Below are positions 1 to 9,406 of a stretch of 64,000 nt of DNA, in pieces (within the stretch, counting starts at the first letter, position 1; the number at the start of each line of letters is the position of its first letter). This DNA is from CAWCDJ01 sp963778675 (GTDB lineage: Bacteria > Acidobacteriota > Terriglobia > Bryobacterales > Bryobacteraceae), in assembly GCA_963778675.1 (NCBI GenBank), contig CAVZVI010000011.1:310001-374000 (forward strand), given 5' to 3'. Both the position numbers and the translations under genes were made by a program. A model generated the notes under the pieces. The model made no database searches. It saw only the letters and a list, made by a program, of their open reading frames with translations, and was not told where the DNA came from.

Positions 1-775
1 CGGGCCGCAGTTGCAGGGCGCGTTCCAGGCGAGCCGACGCCTCATCCGGACGCTGCTGCACCTGCAGAATCCGTGCAGCCTGTAAGCACGCCGCGGCGTC
101 CATCGGATTCAGCTTCAATTCGGCATCGATCTCCGCGAGCGCGGCGCTGAGCGCTTCGGCCGAATGGGATGAATTCAGAAGGGCGCGCGCGAGTTCGAAG
201 TGCAGGTTGAGCGCCTGCGGGTTCTTCGCGATAGCTTTGCGGTACTCCCCGGCAGCTTCGGCGAACTGGCCCTGGGTCTCGAGAATCTCTCCGGAAAGCT
301 GATTGACGCGGAACGAGGAAGGATTCTTCTCGTACAGTTGGCGGATGGTGTCGTTCCAGGCACGCATCTGCAGGCGGGCCGCCTCATACAGCACGTCGGC
401 GTCCGAGGGATTCGCGGCGCGCACCTTCCGAAGCGTGGCCGCCGCATCGTCCAGCCGTCCGGCGGACATCTGGCAGCGGGCCAGAGCCAAACCGGCCAGC
501 CGCGCCATTGTCGCGTCATGGGCATCGGCCGCGGTTGCCAGCGCCGGCTCCGCCTCGGCACAGCGTCCCGTAGCCGACTGCACCAGCGCCAGAAAGGTGC
601 CGGCCCTGGGGTCGCCGCCCTGTTGGATCGAGGCGCGGAAGTTGCGCTCGGCGGCCGGATAGTCGCCGCGGTGATAGGCTTCCAACCCATTGACGAAAGG
701 GCCGGTCTGCGCCGCCAGCAACCCACCAAGAGCAAAGGCGGCCAGGCCGGCCGGTCGGATTGCAGGTCTCAACAT
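1..775 (-). CDS. TPR-repeat secreted protein, 3' end outside window
   Basis: Reading from ATG at 775 towards 1 there is no stop, so the gene leaves the window at its 3' end; about 258 residues are visible. The N-terminus (MLRPAIRPAGLAAFALGG) is a signal peptide or membrane anchor. The rest is helical, with repeated tetratricopeptide-like blocks such as GLEAYHRGDYPAAERNF, GQFAEAAGEYRKAIAKNP and LQVQQRPDEASARLERAL. TPR proteins are protein-interaction scaffolds; no catalytic domain is seen. Its ATG lies one base after the stop of the small gene 777-1064, so the two are probably co-translated downstream of the CRTAC1-like gene. The partner protein is unknown. Confidence 0.85.
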   Translation of the reverse strand, partial: MLRPAIRPAGLAAFALGGLLAAQTGPFVNGLEAYHRGDYPAAERNFRASIQQGGDPRAGTFLALVQSATGRCAEAEPALATAADAHDATMARLAGLALARCQMSAGRLDDAAATLRKVRAANPSDADVLYEAARLQMRAWNDTIRQLYEKNPSSFRVNQLSGEILETQGQFAEAAGEYRKAIAKNPQALNLHFELARALLNSSHSAEALSAALAEIDAELKLNPMDAAACLQAARILQVQQRPDEASARLERALQLRP

Positions 776-776
776 G

Positions 777-1064
777 CTAGTGGCCCGCGTCATCGATCAT
801 CAGGTCGAGTTTCCCGAATCGGTGGCGCCGGGCGCCTTCCAGGTAGCGGAATTCGAGCAGCGGCGGCGGGCCGGGGGCGATGCTTCGGCGCGGGTCGGCC
901 AGGCGTTCGCTGGCATCTTCAGCGTCGGCGCTATCGAGCGCTCGCCCGGAGCGGGCGATCTCGCTGATCAGGCGCTCGACGCGCGCGTCATCGCGGACCG
1001 CGGCCGCGGGTGGCGGGGCCGTTGCCGCGCTCTGCGCCAGAAACCATAAGATGGCAATTCCCAT
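777..1064 (-). CDS. Small secreted/anchored hypothetical protein
   Basis: A 95-residue protein starting MGIAILWFLAQSAATA, a short hydrophobic leader, followed by a charged helical stretch (RDDARVERLISEIARSGRAL) and a C-terminal part without recognisable family. It lies between the CRTAC1-like gene (1109) and the TPR gene (775) on the same strand with short spacing, and a GA-rich stretch (gggaaggga) precedes its ATG. Tight packing supports a real gene; function cannot be assigned from sequence. Confidence 0.6.
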   Translation of the reverse strand: MGIAILWFLAQSAATAPPPAAAVRDDARVERLISEIARSGRALDSADAEDASERLADPRRSIAPGPPPLLEFRYLEGARRHRFGKLDLMIDDAGH

Positions 1065-1108
1065 TCAGTTCCCTTCCCCAACTACGATCATGCTACACCG
1101 GAAAGTTC

Positions 1109-2791
1109 CTATGGTCTGACCTTCCAATTCGACGACCCTTCCGTGATGAGCAGCTTCTGGTTGGCCTTGATGTCCTTGAATTCCTGAATCGCGCCGCTCG
1201 GCCAGCGGACCTCGAGCCGGCTGACGCTCTCCGCCTTGGCCAATCCGTAGTAGAGCGCCAGATCGTTCTGGGAATAAAAACTGCCCCCGCTCATGACTTC
1301 GTCGATCTGCCGGCGGCCGGAGGTCTCGACCGTAACACGGGCTCCAATGGCGCTGCGGTTCGACTTGGTTCCAACCAGCGCCACGGAGAGGAAATTCTGT
1401 CTTGGCCCGCAATTCTTGAGGAGGCTGGGCGGTTCGTTCATATTGACGATCACGATCGAGGGCCGCCCGCTGCCGTCTACGTCGCCGACCGCGAGGCCCC
1501 GCGCGGGACGGAGCGTCTCCAGCGCCGGACCAGCCTGGGCCGAAATATCGGCAAATTTCCCGTTGCCGAGATTCCGATAAACCAGCGTCTTCTGACGGTA
1601 GCGGTCCCCGACCGGAGCGCGGTCCACCTCCGGGTAGACATGCCCGTTGGCGATCACGAGATCCTTCCAGCCGTCATCATCCAGGTCGACGAATGCGATC
1701 CCCCAGCCGAGCAGGTGGTTGGCGGAGAGGCCGGCCCAGGTCGAGACGTCGCTGAAGAATTTGCCGTCCTCATTTTTGAACAGAGACGGGATATCGCCCG
1801 AGAAGTTCGTCTTGGCGATGTCGAGGAAGCCGTTGCCATCGTAGTCGGCCACGGCGACCCCCATTCCGGACTGAAGCTCTCCATCGAAATTGTAGGCGAC
1901 ACCGGACGGGACCGCGATTTCCTCGAAGGTGCCGTCGTGGCGGTTGTGGTAAAGCAGGCTCGGGGTTTGGTCGCAGGCGACGTAGATGTCGGGCCAACCG
2001 TCGTTGTCGAAGTCTGCCGCCACCGCGCCGAGGCCGTAACGCCCGCCCGGTTTGAGCATCCCGGCGCGTTCGGTAACATCTGTGAACGTGCCGTCCCGGT
2101 TGTTGTGGTAAAGGATATTGGTGGCCGTAGGCAAGCCGCGCGGGCCGCACCAGACAGGGATGCCCTTCCACACACAGGACGGATCCTCTCCAGGCTTCGG
2201 CGTCTTGGCGAGATCGAGGTCGGTGTAGTTGGAGACAAACAGATCCAGCCAGCCGTCGCGATCGTAATCCAAGAAGGTGCACCCGGAGCCGTAGCGGATT
2301 CCCGTCACGGGCAGATGAGCCTCCGCCGTGGCATCGGCGAACCTACCGTTGCCGAGGTTCCGGTAAAGGCGGTTGTGACCGTAGTAAGTCACCAGGAGGT
2401 CGGGCTTGCCGTCGTTGTTATAGTCGCCGACGCAAACCCCCTGGGCCCAGCCCTCCACGGTAAATCCGGCCTCGCGAGAGACTTCGGAAAACTTGCCGTG
2501 GCCGTCGTTGTGGTAAAGCTGCAAGGTCCGCTTCGGCCCGTTTTTCGGGCCTTCCAGCGTGGTTCCGTTGGCAAATAGAATGTCGTTGGCGCCGTCGCCA
2601 TCGAAATCGAAAATCGCGACTCCGTTACCGGTGGATTCCAGGATGTATGTCTTGGTCTCCTTGCCCCCGAACGTATTGGACAGGGTAATACCGGACACCG
2701 GCGCCACATCGACCAAACGAATGGAAGCGGACGGCCCACCCAATACCGCGGCCGCCAAAACCGTTGCCGCGGCGCCTCCCAGAAGCTTCAC
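1109..2791 (-). CDS. CRTAC1-like protein with FG-GAP/VCBS repeats and C-terminal ASPIC/UnbV domain
   Basis: About 560 residues. The open frame extends up to 2887, but the GTG at 2791 is the better start: AGGAG lies 4 bases upstream and the product then begins with a normal signal peptide (MKLLGGAAATVLAAAVLGG). Repeated calcium-loop motifs of the type DFDGDGANDI, DYNNDGKPDL, DYDRDGWLDL, DFDNDGWPDI and DLDDDGWKDL mark FG-GAP/VCBS beta-propeller blades across most of the protein. The last 100 residues (GTKSNRSAIGARV, then VRWPSG) are the ASPIC/UnbV domain. Such proteins are exported and probably bind ligands or calcium at the cell surface; no enzyme activity is established. A second, larger member of the family is at 10682-14137. 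Confidence 0.92.
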   Translation of the reverse strand: MKLLGGAAATVLAAAVLGGPSASIRLVDVAPVSGITLSNTFGGKETKTYILESTGNGVAIFDFDGDGANDILFANGTTLEGPKNGPKRTLQLYHNDGHGKFSEVSREAGFTVEGWAQGVCVGDYNNDGKPDLLVTYYGHNRLYRNLGNGRFADATAEAHLPVTGIRYGSGCTFLDYDRDGWLDLFVSNYTDLDLAKTPKPGEDPSCVWKGIPVWCGPRGLPTATNILYHNNRDGTFTDVTERAGMLKPGGRYGLGAVAADFDNDGWPDIYVACDQTPSLLYHNRHDGTFEEIAVPSGVAYNFDGELQSGMGVAVADYDGNGFLDIAKTNFSGDIPSLFKNEDGKFFSDVSTWAGLSANHLLGWGIAFVDLDDDGWKDLVIANGHVYPEVDRAPVGDRYRQKTLVYRNLGNGKFADISAQAGPALETLRPARGLAVGDVDGSGRPSIVIVNMNEPPSLLKNCGPRQNFLSVALVGTKSNRSAIGARVTVETSGRRQIDEVMSGGSFYSQNDLALYYGLAKAESVSRLEVRWPSGAIQEFKDIKANQKLLITEGSSNWKVRP

Positions 2792-2870
2792 CGGACTCCT
2801 GTAAGTATGCAGCGATCCGAATGCCGCACGGGCGATTTCAAGCTGATACCCATCCCCCGGAACAAAACTC

Positions 2871-2900
2871 TTGCCTTGCCCATCCAAGCTGGATTATTAT
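2871..2900 (+). promoter_or_regulatory. Possible sigma70-type promoter for the TonB-dependent receptor
   Basis: In the divergent intergenic space (2792-2989) TTGCCT at 2871-2876 is followed after 18 bases by TATTAT at 2895-2900, about 90 bases before the receptor ATG. The match is partial and was picked by eye, so this is tentative. A GGAGGGGG ribosome binding site sits just before the ATG at 2990. Confidence 0.3.
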
Positions 2901-2989
2901 ACAGCAACTCTTTGCACTCTAGCAGAGATGCTGTGCTGTGGGGAAAGCGGCTGCGAAGCCGGCTGGGTAGTCGAATCTGGAGGGGGTAA

Positions 2990-5900
2990 ATGAACCGAGT
3001 TGTTCGTTCGACATTTGTATTGTTGTTGTTCTCTGCGCTGTGCGCCTATGCACAACGCGACTTGGCAACTCTTGCCGGAACCGTGACCGACTCATCCGGC
3101 GGAGTCGTCGTCAATGCCGTCGTCAAAATCACTGAGCAGGCGACCGGCCTTTCCTATGAAACCGTCACGAATGGCTCGGGCGAATTTGTTCGTCCGGCTT
3201 TGAAGCCGTCTACATATACGGTGAACGTGGCTGCGCCTGGGTTCAAGAAAGCCCAGCAAAAAGGTATTGCTCTTACCGCCGGTGAGCGCACCGGCATTGC
3301 GATTGTTCTAACCGTCGGCAACGTGGACCAAACTGTGGAAGTCACGGCCGCGGCACCGTTGCTGCAGACCGAGGGCACGCAAATTGGCGCCGCCCTGAAT
3401 TCCAGGACGATGCAGGATATACCGCTGGGCGGGCAGCGCAATTTCGCGTACCTGGCGCGCCTTTCCCCAGGTGTCGTACCGGCGGAGCCCGGAGCGCGCG
3501 ATTCGGCCAACGGCGGGTTTTCGGCCAATGGCGTCCGGTCCAACGGCCAAAATAACTTCCTGCTGAACGGCGTCGACAATAACATCAACACCATCGATTT
3601 CCTGAACCAGACCGCCTATGCGATCGGGCCTTCGGTAGAAGCCATCGGTGAAATGAACATCATCACCAACGGCTACAACGCCGAGTATGGACGTGCTGCG
3701 GGCGGCGTGGTCAACGTCAACCTGAAATCTGGAACCAACCAGCTTCATGGCAGTCTGTTCGAGATTCTGCAGAACAAGGTCCTGGATGCGAATCGCTGGG
3801 AGAACAACCTGACCGGCGTGCCGCGCGGTCCCTTCACCCAGAATCAGTTCGGTGCGACAGCCGGCGGCCCGATTGTCAAGAACAAGCTCTTCATGTTCGG
3901 CGACTACCAGGGAACGCGCATCGCGGACTCGGGCGGCGCCGTGCAGAACCTCGGATACTCCGGATTCGCCACCATTCCCACCGCAGCGATGAAGAAGGGA
4001 GATTTCTCGAGCGAACTCGGCGGCGTGATCGGCACCGATCCGACTTCCGGTTCCGCCATCGCCCAAGGCGTCATCTATGATCCGTTATCCACCGTCTATA
4101 ACTCGTCCGGGGCGCCCGTGTCGAGAACTCCATTCGTCGGCAATCTGATTCCGCAGAGCCGCTTCGACCCGGCCTTTGCGAAGATCCTCCAACTCTACCC
4201 GGCGACCAACCAGCCCATCAAGACCGGCACTTATCCGGCGAACGACTTCTTCTACGTTACGCCGGGGAAACAGGTCACCGATCAGGGCGACGGTCGCGTG
4301 GACTACCACCTTAGCGACAAGGACAGTCTGTTCGGCTCGTTGAGTTGGGCCAACACTTCCAAGGCCGATGGCGTACCATTCCCTGGTCCGCTGGATGGCT
4401 CTCCCTTCAACGGCGCGGGCGAAATCGACCTCAGCCGCAATGCTCAGATGAGCTACACGCGCGTTTGGAGCCCGACGCTGATTTCGGAAACGCGAGTCGG
4501 TTTCACGCGCCTGGTAACTTCGAGGGCGGGCGCCAACCCGTCCACCGACCTGTTCGCGCAGTTCGGTATCGGCGGGTACAACCCGACCACGGCTACCGCC
4601 GGCAATGGCGGTCTGCCGCAGATCGGCTTCAGCAACGGCTATTCGCAAACCGGTGCGAACAACTGGATTCCCACCAAGGAGTACAACAACGTGTGGGACT
4701 TCATCCAGAACGTGGCCGTCAACAAGGGCTCGCACGCGCTGAAGTTCGGCGCGGAGTTCCGTCCGATCAAGTTCCCGTTCTTCCAGGTCCCCGATCCCCA
4801 TGGAGACATCGGATACAACCAGGCTGAAACGGCGTTCCCTCTGACCACCAAGGGCTCTACCGGAGCGGCTATCAATACCGTGACCGGCGATCCCGTCGCT
4901 TCGGCCCTCCTGGGTCAAATCGACAGCGGAAACATCTCGACCACCAACTTCGTCTCGTCCCAGAAGACAGCTTGGGCCTGGTACGCGCAGGACGACTGGA
5001 GAGTGAACTCAAAACTGACCATCAATCTCGGCCTGCGGTACGAACTCTGGTCCCCGATCGACGAACGGTTCGGCAGGCAAGCCAATTTCGATCTTCAGAA
5101 CCTGACACTCTACATTCCCTCGGGCCCCAACCAGAACCTGCCGCTGCCCCCGAACTTTGCGACGGCATTTCCGGGCATCACCGTGTCCCGCGGTCAGGTG
5201 GCTAGCACGCTGATCCCGTGGGATAAATACGATTTCGGCCCGCGTCTCGGAATCGCCTATCAGGTTGCGGACAAGACCGTAATTCGTGTCGGCTTCGGCA
5301 TGTTCTACGGCGGCGAAGAGAACCAGGGTGGAAGTCCGAACCGCGGGGAGGGAGTGCCGTTCAACGAAACGGTCAACCTGACACGCGCCAACGGCGTCAG
5401 CAGCTTCGTTGGTGTATCCATGCCTCAGTGCACCAATTGCACCTACTTCCCGAACGGCCTTACGGGAGGATATCCCCTCAACGTGTTTACCCTTCCGGCG
5501 CCCGTTTCCTTCCGCGGGATTCAGCCCGACTTCCGCAATCCGCTGGTGCAAAAGTGGAACTTTGTAGTCCAGCGTGAACTGCCGGGCCAGATGGCCCTCG
5601 AAGTGGGTTACGAAGGTAACCATCAGTCGCACCAGGTGGTTCTCTGGAACTCCGATCCTTCTGTGAACATCGGAACCACCAACTCTGCCATCACTGGCGA
5701 GACGCAGCGGATCATTCTGCCGCCTGCGAACTGCCCCTCTTGCGCGTCCATCGGTAACGGCCTGTCGATGACTTCCTCGTTCGGCTACGGCAATTACGCG
5801 GCCCTTTCTGCCAAGTTGGAGAAGCGATTCTCCAAGGGGTCTGCAATTCCTGACGTCGTACACCTGGAGCCACACGATGGCCAACAGCGGCACACCGTTG

Positions 5901-6542
5901 AGCGGCTCGAGCGGCCTGGGCACTCCGGATCCCACAAATTTCGCCTCGGAGTATTCCAGCGCGTCGTGGGACATCCGGCACAGCTTCACCACTGCCTTTA
6001 CCTACGACCTGCCTTTCGGCCGGGGCAAGTCACTGGGCGCGAACATGAACCGTTTCGCGGACATGGTGATTGGCAACTGGCACACCAACGGCATCGTGAC
6101 CTTGCGGACCGGCGTGCCCTATACGCTTCGCTACAACGGCTGCCAGGGTGTCTGGGGAGCGTGCCGGCCGGATGCGATCTCGGGGATGAATCCGAACGCC
6201 GCACCGTCAGGCGGCCGCACTCCGAACGAATGGTTCGACATCAACAACGTGGCGGTTCCGGCCGCGCTCACAGGCGGCAATCTGGGCCTTCAAAGCCAGA
6301 CCGGTCCCGGCACCCACACACTCGATTTGTCGATATTCAAGGATTTCCCGATTACCGAACGGTGGAAGGTGCAGTTCCGCGCGGAGTCGTTCAATCTCAC
6401 CAACAGCCCCATCTTCAATACGCCGGACGCCAATTTGCAGGACTCAGCGGCACTGGGCGGCAACGGCAATTTCGGCAGGATCACCGGCACGGCACCCGCC
6501 ACCGAACGTCACGTCCAGTTCTCGTTGCGCTTGTCGTTCTAA
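2990..6542 (+). pseudogene. Oar-like TonB-dependent receptor, frameshifted near 5840
   Basis: Signal peptide (MNRVVRSTFVLLLFSALCAYAQ), then a carboxypeptidase-regulatory-like Ig domain at about residues 25-115 (LAGTVTDSSGGVVVNAVV), a plug domain (about 120-250, FLLNGVDNN, EYGRAAGGVVNV) and a large outer-membrane beta-barrel. This is the Oar/CarbopepD_reg-type receptor common in Acidobacteria, thought to move large substrates through the outer membrane. The frame from 2990 stays receptor-like to GGG at 5837-5839, then turns to nonsense. Dropping the T at 5840 restores LQFLTSYTWSHTMANSG and the barrel continues in the other frame to a terminal aromatic (FSLRLSF) and stop at 6542, about 1183 residues in all. 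The sequence therefore has one extra base: a recent pseudogene or a sequencing error. Strong ribosome binding site GGAGGGGG before the ATG. Confidence 0.88.
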
Positions 6543-6561
6543 CGCTGGTGTAGTATTAGGC

Positions 6562-6596
6562 CTGGGGGAGGGCGCGTATTGCTCTCCCCCCAGTTT
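6562..6596 (+). terminator. Hairpin terminator after the receptor gene
   Basis: CTGGGGGAG (6562-6570) pairs with CTCCCCCCAG (6584-6593, one bulged C), followed by TTT. It sits 20 bases past the receptor stop and just before the ATG of the next gene at 6601, so it may also act as a leader hairpin for the downstream operon. Confidence 0.5.
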
Positions 6597-6600
6597 GACC

Positions 6601-7554
6601 ATGTGGCTTTTCCTGGTTCTCTTTGCCGGCCAGTTCGATACCGCATATCACGCCGGCTTGGTCGCTCTCAATCAAAACAATCTGAAAGCCGCCGAGTCCC
6701 AACTGAAAACGGCATCGCAACTGGAACCGCGCGACGCGCGCGTCTGGCTGGCCCTGGCACAAACCTACTGGAAACTGCAAGACCTGCCGGCCTCGCAGGC
6801 GGCTGCGGGAAAAGCAGAAAGGCTGGCCACCGGCGCGCCAGTCCTGGAAGCGCTCGCGCGATATTATTCCGAAACCGCCAACAACTCGAAGGCTGCCGAA
6901 CTGCTGCAGGCGGCTATTCGAAAGGATCCCTACACCGAGGGCTACTACTTCGAACTCGGACAGCTATTCCTGAGAGAGCAGAATTTCGCCGCGGCGCTCG
7001 AGACCCTGGACGCGGGCCGCAAGACGTTCGACAAGAGCGCGCAACTCGAACTCGCCGCCGGCGTAGCGTACTACGGGCTCCGTCGCTTTCCGGAGGCCAT
7101 CGACTCCTTCCTGAATACCATCCGGCTGGATCCCGACGCCGGCCAGCCCTACGTGTTTCTCGGCCGCATGCTGGAACAGGCGGAAGATCGGCTGCCCCAA
7201 ATCATCGACGCGTTCGCGGCTTTCGCCAAGAGATCTCCCGGCAATTATCTGAGCAGTTTCCTTTACGGCAAATCGTTGATGATCGGCCATTCCGGGCAGG
7301 CTGAGATGCTGCTGCGGCGCTCGATCGCGCTCAACGGCGGGTTTTGGGAGTCGCACTTCGAACTCGGCGCTTTGCTTGACGAGCAGGGAAAATTCGAGGA
7401 GGCCGCGCGGGAGTTCGAGCGCTGCATTCAGCTCAATCCCGGCGATCCCGTGCCCCACTACCGCCTGGCGCGTCTCTATGACAGGCTGGGTAAGCCTGCC
7501 GAGGCCCGTGCCGAGCGGGCGCTCCATGCGAAACTCTCGGGTGGTATACAATGA
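6601..7554 (+). CDS. TPR-repeat protein, first gene of a five-gene operon
   Basis: About 317 residues from ATG 6601 (a TTG two codons earlier is also possible). A short hydrophobic N-terminus (MWLFLVLFAGQF) is followed by tandem tetratricopeptide repeats: ALNQNNLKAAESQLKTA, GQLFLREQNFAAALETLDAG, LDEQGKFEEAAREFERCIQL and LARLYDRLGKPAEARAER. It is probably exported or anchored and used for protein contacts. Its stop TGA overlaps ATG 7551 of the next gene, which indicates translational coupling. No catalytic domain is visible. Confidence 0.88.
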   Translation: MWLFLVLFAGQFDTAYHAGLVALNQNNLKAAESQLKTASQLEPRDARVWLALAQTYWKLQDLPASQAAAGKAERLATGAPVLEALARYYSETANNSKAAELLQAAIRKDPYTEGYYFELGQLFLREQNFAAALETLDAGRKTFDKSAQLELAAGVAYYGLRRFPEAIDSFLNTIRLDPDAGQPYVFLGRMLEQAEDRLPQIIDAFAAFAKRSPGNYLSSFLYGKSLMIGHSGQAEMLLRRSIALNGGFWESHFELGALLDEQGKFEEAAREFERCIQLNPGDPVPHYRLARLYDRLGKPAEARAERALHAKLSGGIQ

Positions 7555-7562
7555 GGCTGCCT

Positions 7563-8249
7563 ATGAATCGCCGACGATTCCTTGCCGCCGCCGCGGTATC
7601 GGCCGCCACGCTCAAGGCCGATAACCCCAAGGGCAAACTTCTTCTGCCCAGCGACGTGCCCGACGAGATGGGCTTCCGCCTGATGTGGTACAACCCGGTG
7701 CCGGCCATCGATCCCGCCGGCTACCAACTGAAGGTTCACGGGCTGGTCGAGAAGCCGCAGTCGCTCTCCATCGCCGATTTGAGGCGTCTTCCCCAGGAGG
7801 TTCAGAACTCGCGGATGAAGTGCGTGCAGTGCTGGTCATCGAGAACCAACTGGGGCGGCTTCCGGTTCGGACACCTGGAAGAGATCGTCAAACCCCTGAG
7901 CGCTGCCAAGGCTGTGCGATTCGATTGCGCCGACCGGTGGTACGAATACTTCACCATCGAAGACCTGCTCAAGCCGCGAGTCATGCTGGCTCTCGATATG
8001 GCGGGGAAGCCGCTGGCGGACCGGCACGGAGCGCCGCTGCGCCTGATCGATCCTGGCCGCTACGGATACAAATCGGCCAAGCTCATCACCTCGATCGAGT
8101 TTGTCGCCGAGGGCAAAGGCAGCATGGCTTGCGACCTGGGACCGTATTACTCTCCCACGGGTGAAATCAAATCCGGATACGATCATCCGCTCGATCTTGG
8201 AGCGGGTGTGCGCCGGAAGATCTCCGGCGGTGAGATCACGGAGTACTGA
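7563..8249 (+). CDS. Molybdopterin-dependent oxidoreductase, sulfite oxidase/MsrP-like, Tat-exported
   Basis: Starts MNRRRFLAAAAVSAATLKA, a twin-arginine signal, which suits a cofactor-loaded periplasmic enzyme. ATG 7563 has GAGG at a good distance; the in-frame ATG at 7551 overlaps the upstream stop and is the alternative. The body of 228 residues is a compact oxidoreductase molybdopterin-binding domain: SRMKCVQCWSS contains the cysteine (residue 87) expected to ligate Mo, and RLIDPGRYGYKSAKLITSIEF is typical of the family's C-terminal part. Relatives such as MsrP reduce methionine sulfoxide or oxidise sulfite-like substrates. The substrate here is unknown and no haem-membrane partner (MsrQ) lies beside it. 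Confidence 0.88.
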   Translation: MNRRRFLAAAAVSAATLKADNPKGKLLLPSDVPDEMGFRLMWYNPVPAIDPAGYQLKVHGLVEKPQSLSIADLRRLPQEVQNSRMKCVQCWSSRTNWGGFRFGHLEEIVKPLSAAKAVRFDCADRWYEYFTIEDLLKPRVMLALDMAGKPLADRHGAPLRLIDPGRYGYKSAKLITSIEFVAEGKGSMACDLGPYYSPTGEIKSGYDHPLDLGAGVRRKISGGEITEY

Positions 8250-8251
8250 CG

Positions 8252-9406
8252 GTGGTGCGTCTTTCCAAGCGCCGGTTCGTGCAGCTTGCCGGACTCTCCA
8301 TCGCCAACCGCATCGTACCGGTGTCCCTGCGCGGTCAGGAGCCGCCTGCCAGGTCCTCGAACAAAGTCATCATCGTCACCTTCGGCGGCGGTGTGCGCTA
8401 TTCGGAGACCTTTGCGCCGGAGGGGCTGCGGAACATCCCGCGCCTGGTGGAACTTCGGCCCCAGGCCCATTTCTTCCGGAATTGCACCAATTCGGGCGTT
8501 CTCTCGCACTTCAATTCCACGGCAAGCATCCTCACCGGAAACTGGCAGCGCGTCGACGATTTCGGGTTCCAGCCCCCCGCAGGGCCCACTCTGTTCGAGT
8601 TTTTCCGCAAGCAGACCGGCGCGGGACCGCTCGACGCGTGGACGGTGGCGACGAACAAGAGCTTCGCATCGATGGGCTGCGGTTCGGACCACGAATTCGG
8701 GCAACCCTACGGAGCCAACGTCGTCCTCCCTAAACAGCTCCTTCTGGAAGCGGTGCAGGACGTGGTCAAGAAGGGCACGGAACAGGGCGTGGCCAGCCGC
8801 GAAAACGTCCTGCGGCGGCTGGAAGGCGTTCTGAGCGAGGGCTACGAGGGAATCGGATGGACGATCTTTCAGGCCGGGCGCAAGCTGGACCGGCAGGTGC
8901 GCGAAACCCTGCTGCACGGGTTGGTGGACTACATCAACGGACCCGAGGCGCCCACTTCGGGCGACGAACTCACGTTCTTCATCACGCGCGAAATCATGCG
9001 GGAATTCGCTCCGCGGCTTATTTTGGTGAATTTCTGGGACATGGACGTGGCTCACTGGGGATCGTACTCGCTGTATCTCGCCGCCATCACCCGCACCGAC
9101 CGCCTGACCGGCATGCTCTGGGACGAGATCCAGAATAACGCGAATTACAAGGATAAGACCACGGTGCTGATTTTGCCGGAACTGGGGCGCGACGGCGACC
9201 AGAACGCGGCGAACGGCTTCTTGAACCACCGGAGCGGAGATCCTTCCTGCCGGAACATGTGGCTGCTGGCAGCCGGAGCCGGTGTGCCGCGAGGCGAGAC
9301 GGACCGGCCGGTGTATCACGTCGATGTAGCGGCGACCGCCGCGCAGTTGCTGGGGGTCAAGGTCTCCGGAATGACCGGCGCTCCCATGCGAGAGTTATTG
9401 CTGTAA
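8252..9406 (+). CDS. Alkaline-phosphatase-fold exported protein (DUF1501/sulfatase-like)
   Basis: Starts at GTG 8252, two bases after the previous stop. The N-terminus (SKRRFVQLAGLSIANR) looks like a Tat-type leader. The first strand (KVIIVTFGGGVRYSE), a region around residues 80-95 (FNSTASILTG) that resembles the sulfatase nucleophile loop, and the C-terminal ELGRDGD plus NHRSGD segments fit the alkaline-phosphatase superfamily. The usual C/S-x-P-S-R signature is not present, because His and Thr replace the nucleophile Cys/Ser and the Arg, so activity is uncertain. 384 residues. It is followed by the next gene through a TAATG overlap. Confidence 0.7.
   Translation: MVRLSKRRFVQLAGLSIANRIVPVSLRGQEPPARSSNKVIIVTFGGGVRYSETFAPEGLRNIPRLVELRPQAHFFRNCTNSGVLSHFNSTASILTGNWQRVDDFGFQPPAGPTLFEFFRKQTGAGPLDAWTVATNKSFASMGCGSDHEFGQPYGANVVLPKQLLLEAVQDVVKKGTEQGVASRENVLRRLEGVLSEGYEGIGWTIFQAGRKLDRQVRETLLHGLVDYINGPEAPTSGDELTFFITREIMREFAPRLILVNFWDMDVAHWGSYSLYLAAITRTDRLTGMLWDEIQNNANYKDKTTVLILPELGRDGDQNAANGFLNHRSGDPSCRNMWLLAAGAGVPRGETDRPVYHVDVAATAAQLLGVKVSGMTGAPMRELLL

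Noticed and set aside
2792..2887. N-terminal extension of the CRTAC1-like protein to 2887
   Set aside because: The extension lacks a ribosome binding site and hides the signal peptide; GTG 2791 has AGGAG 4 bases upstream.
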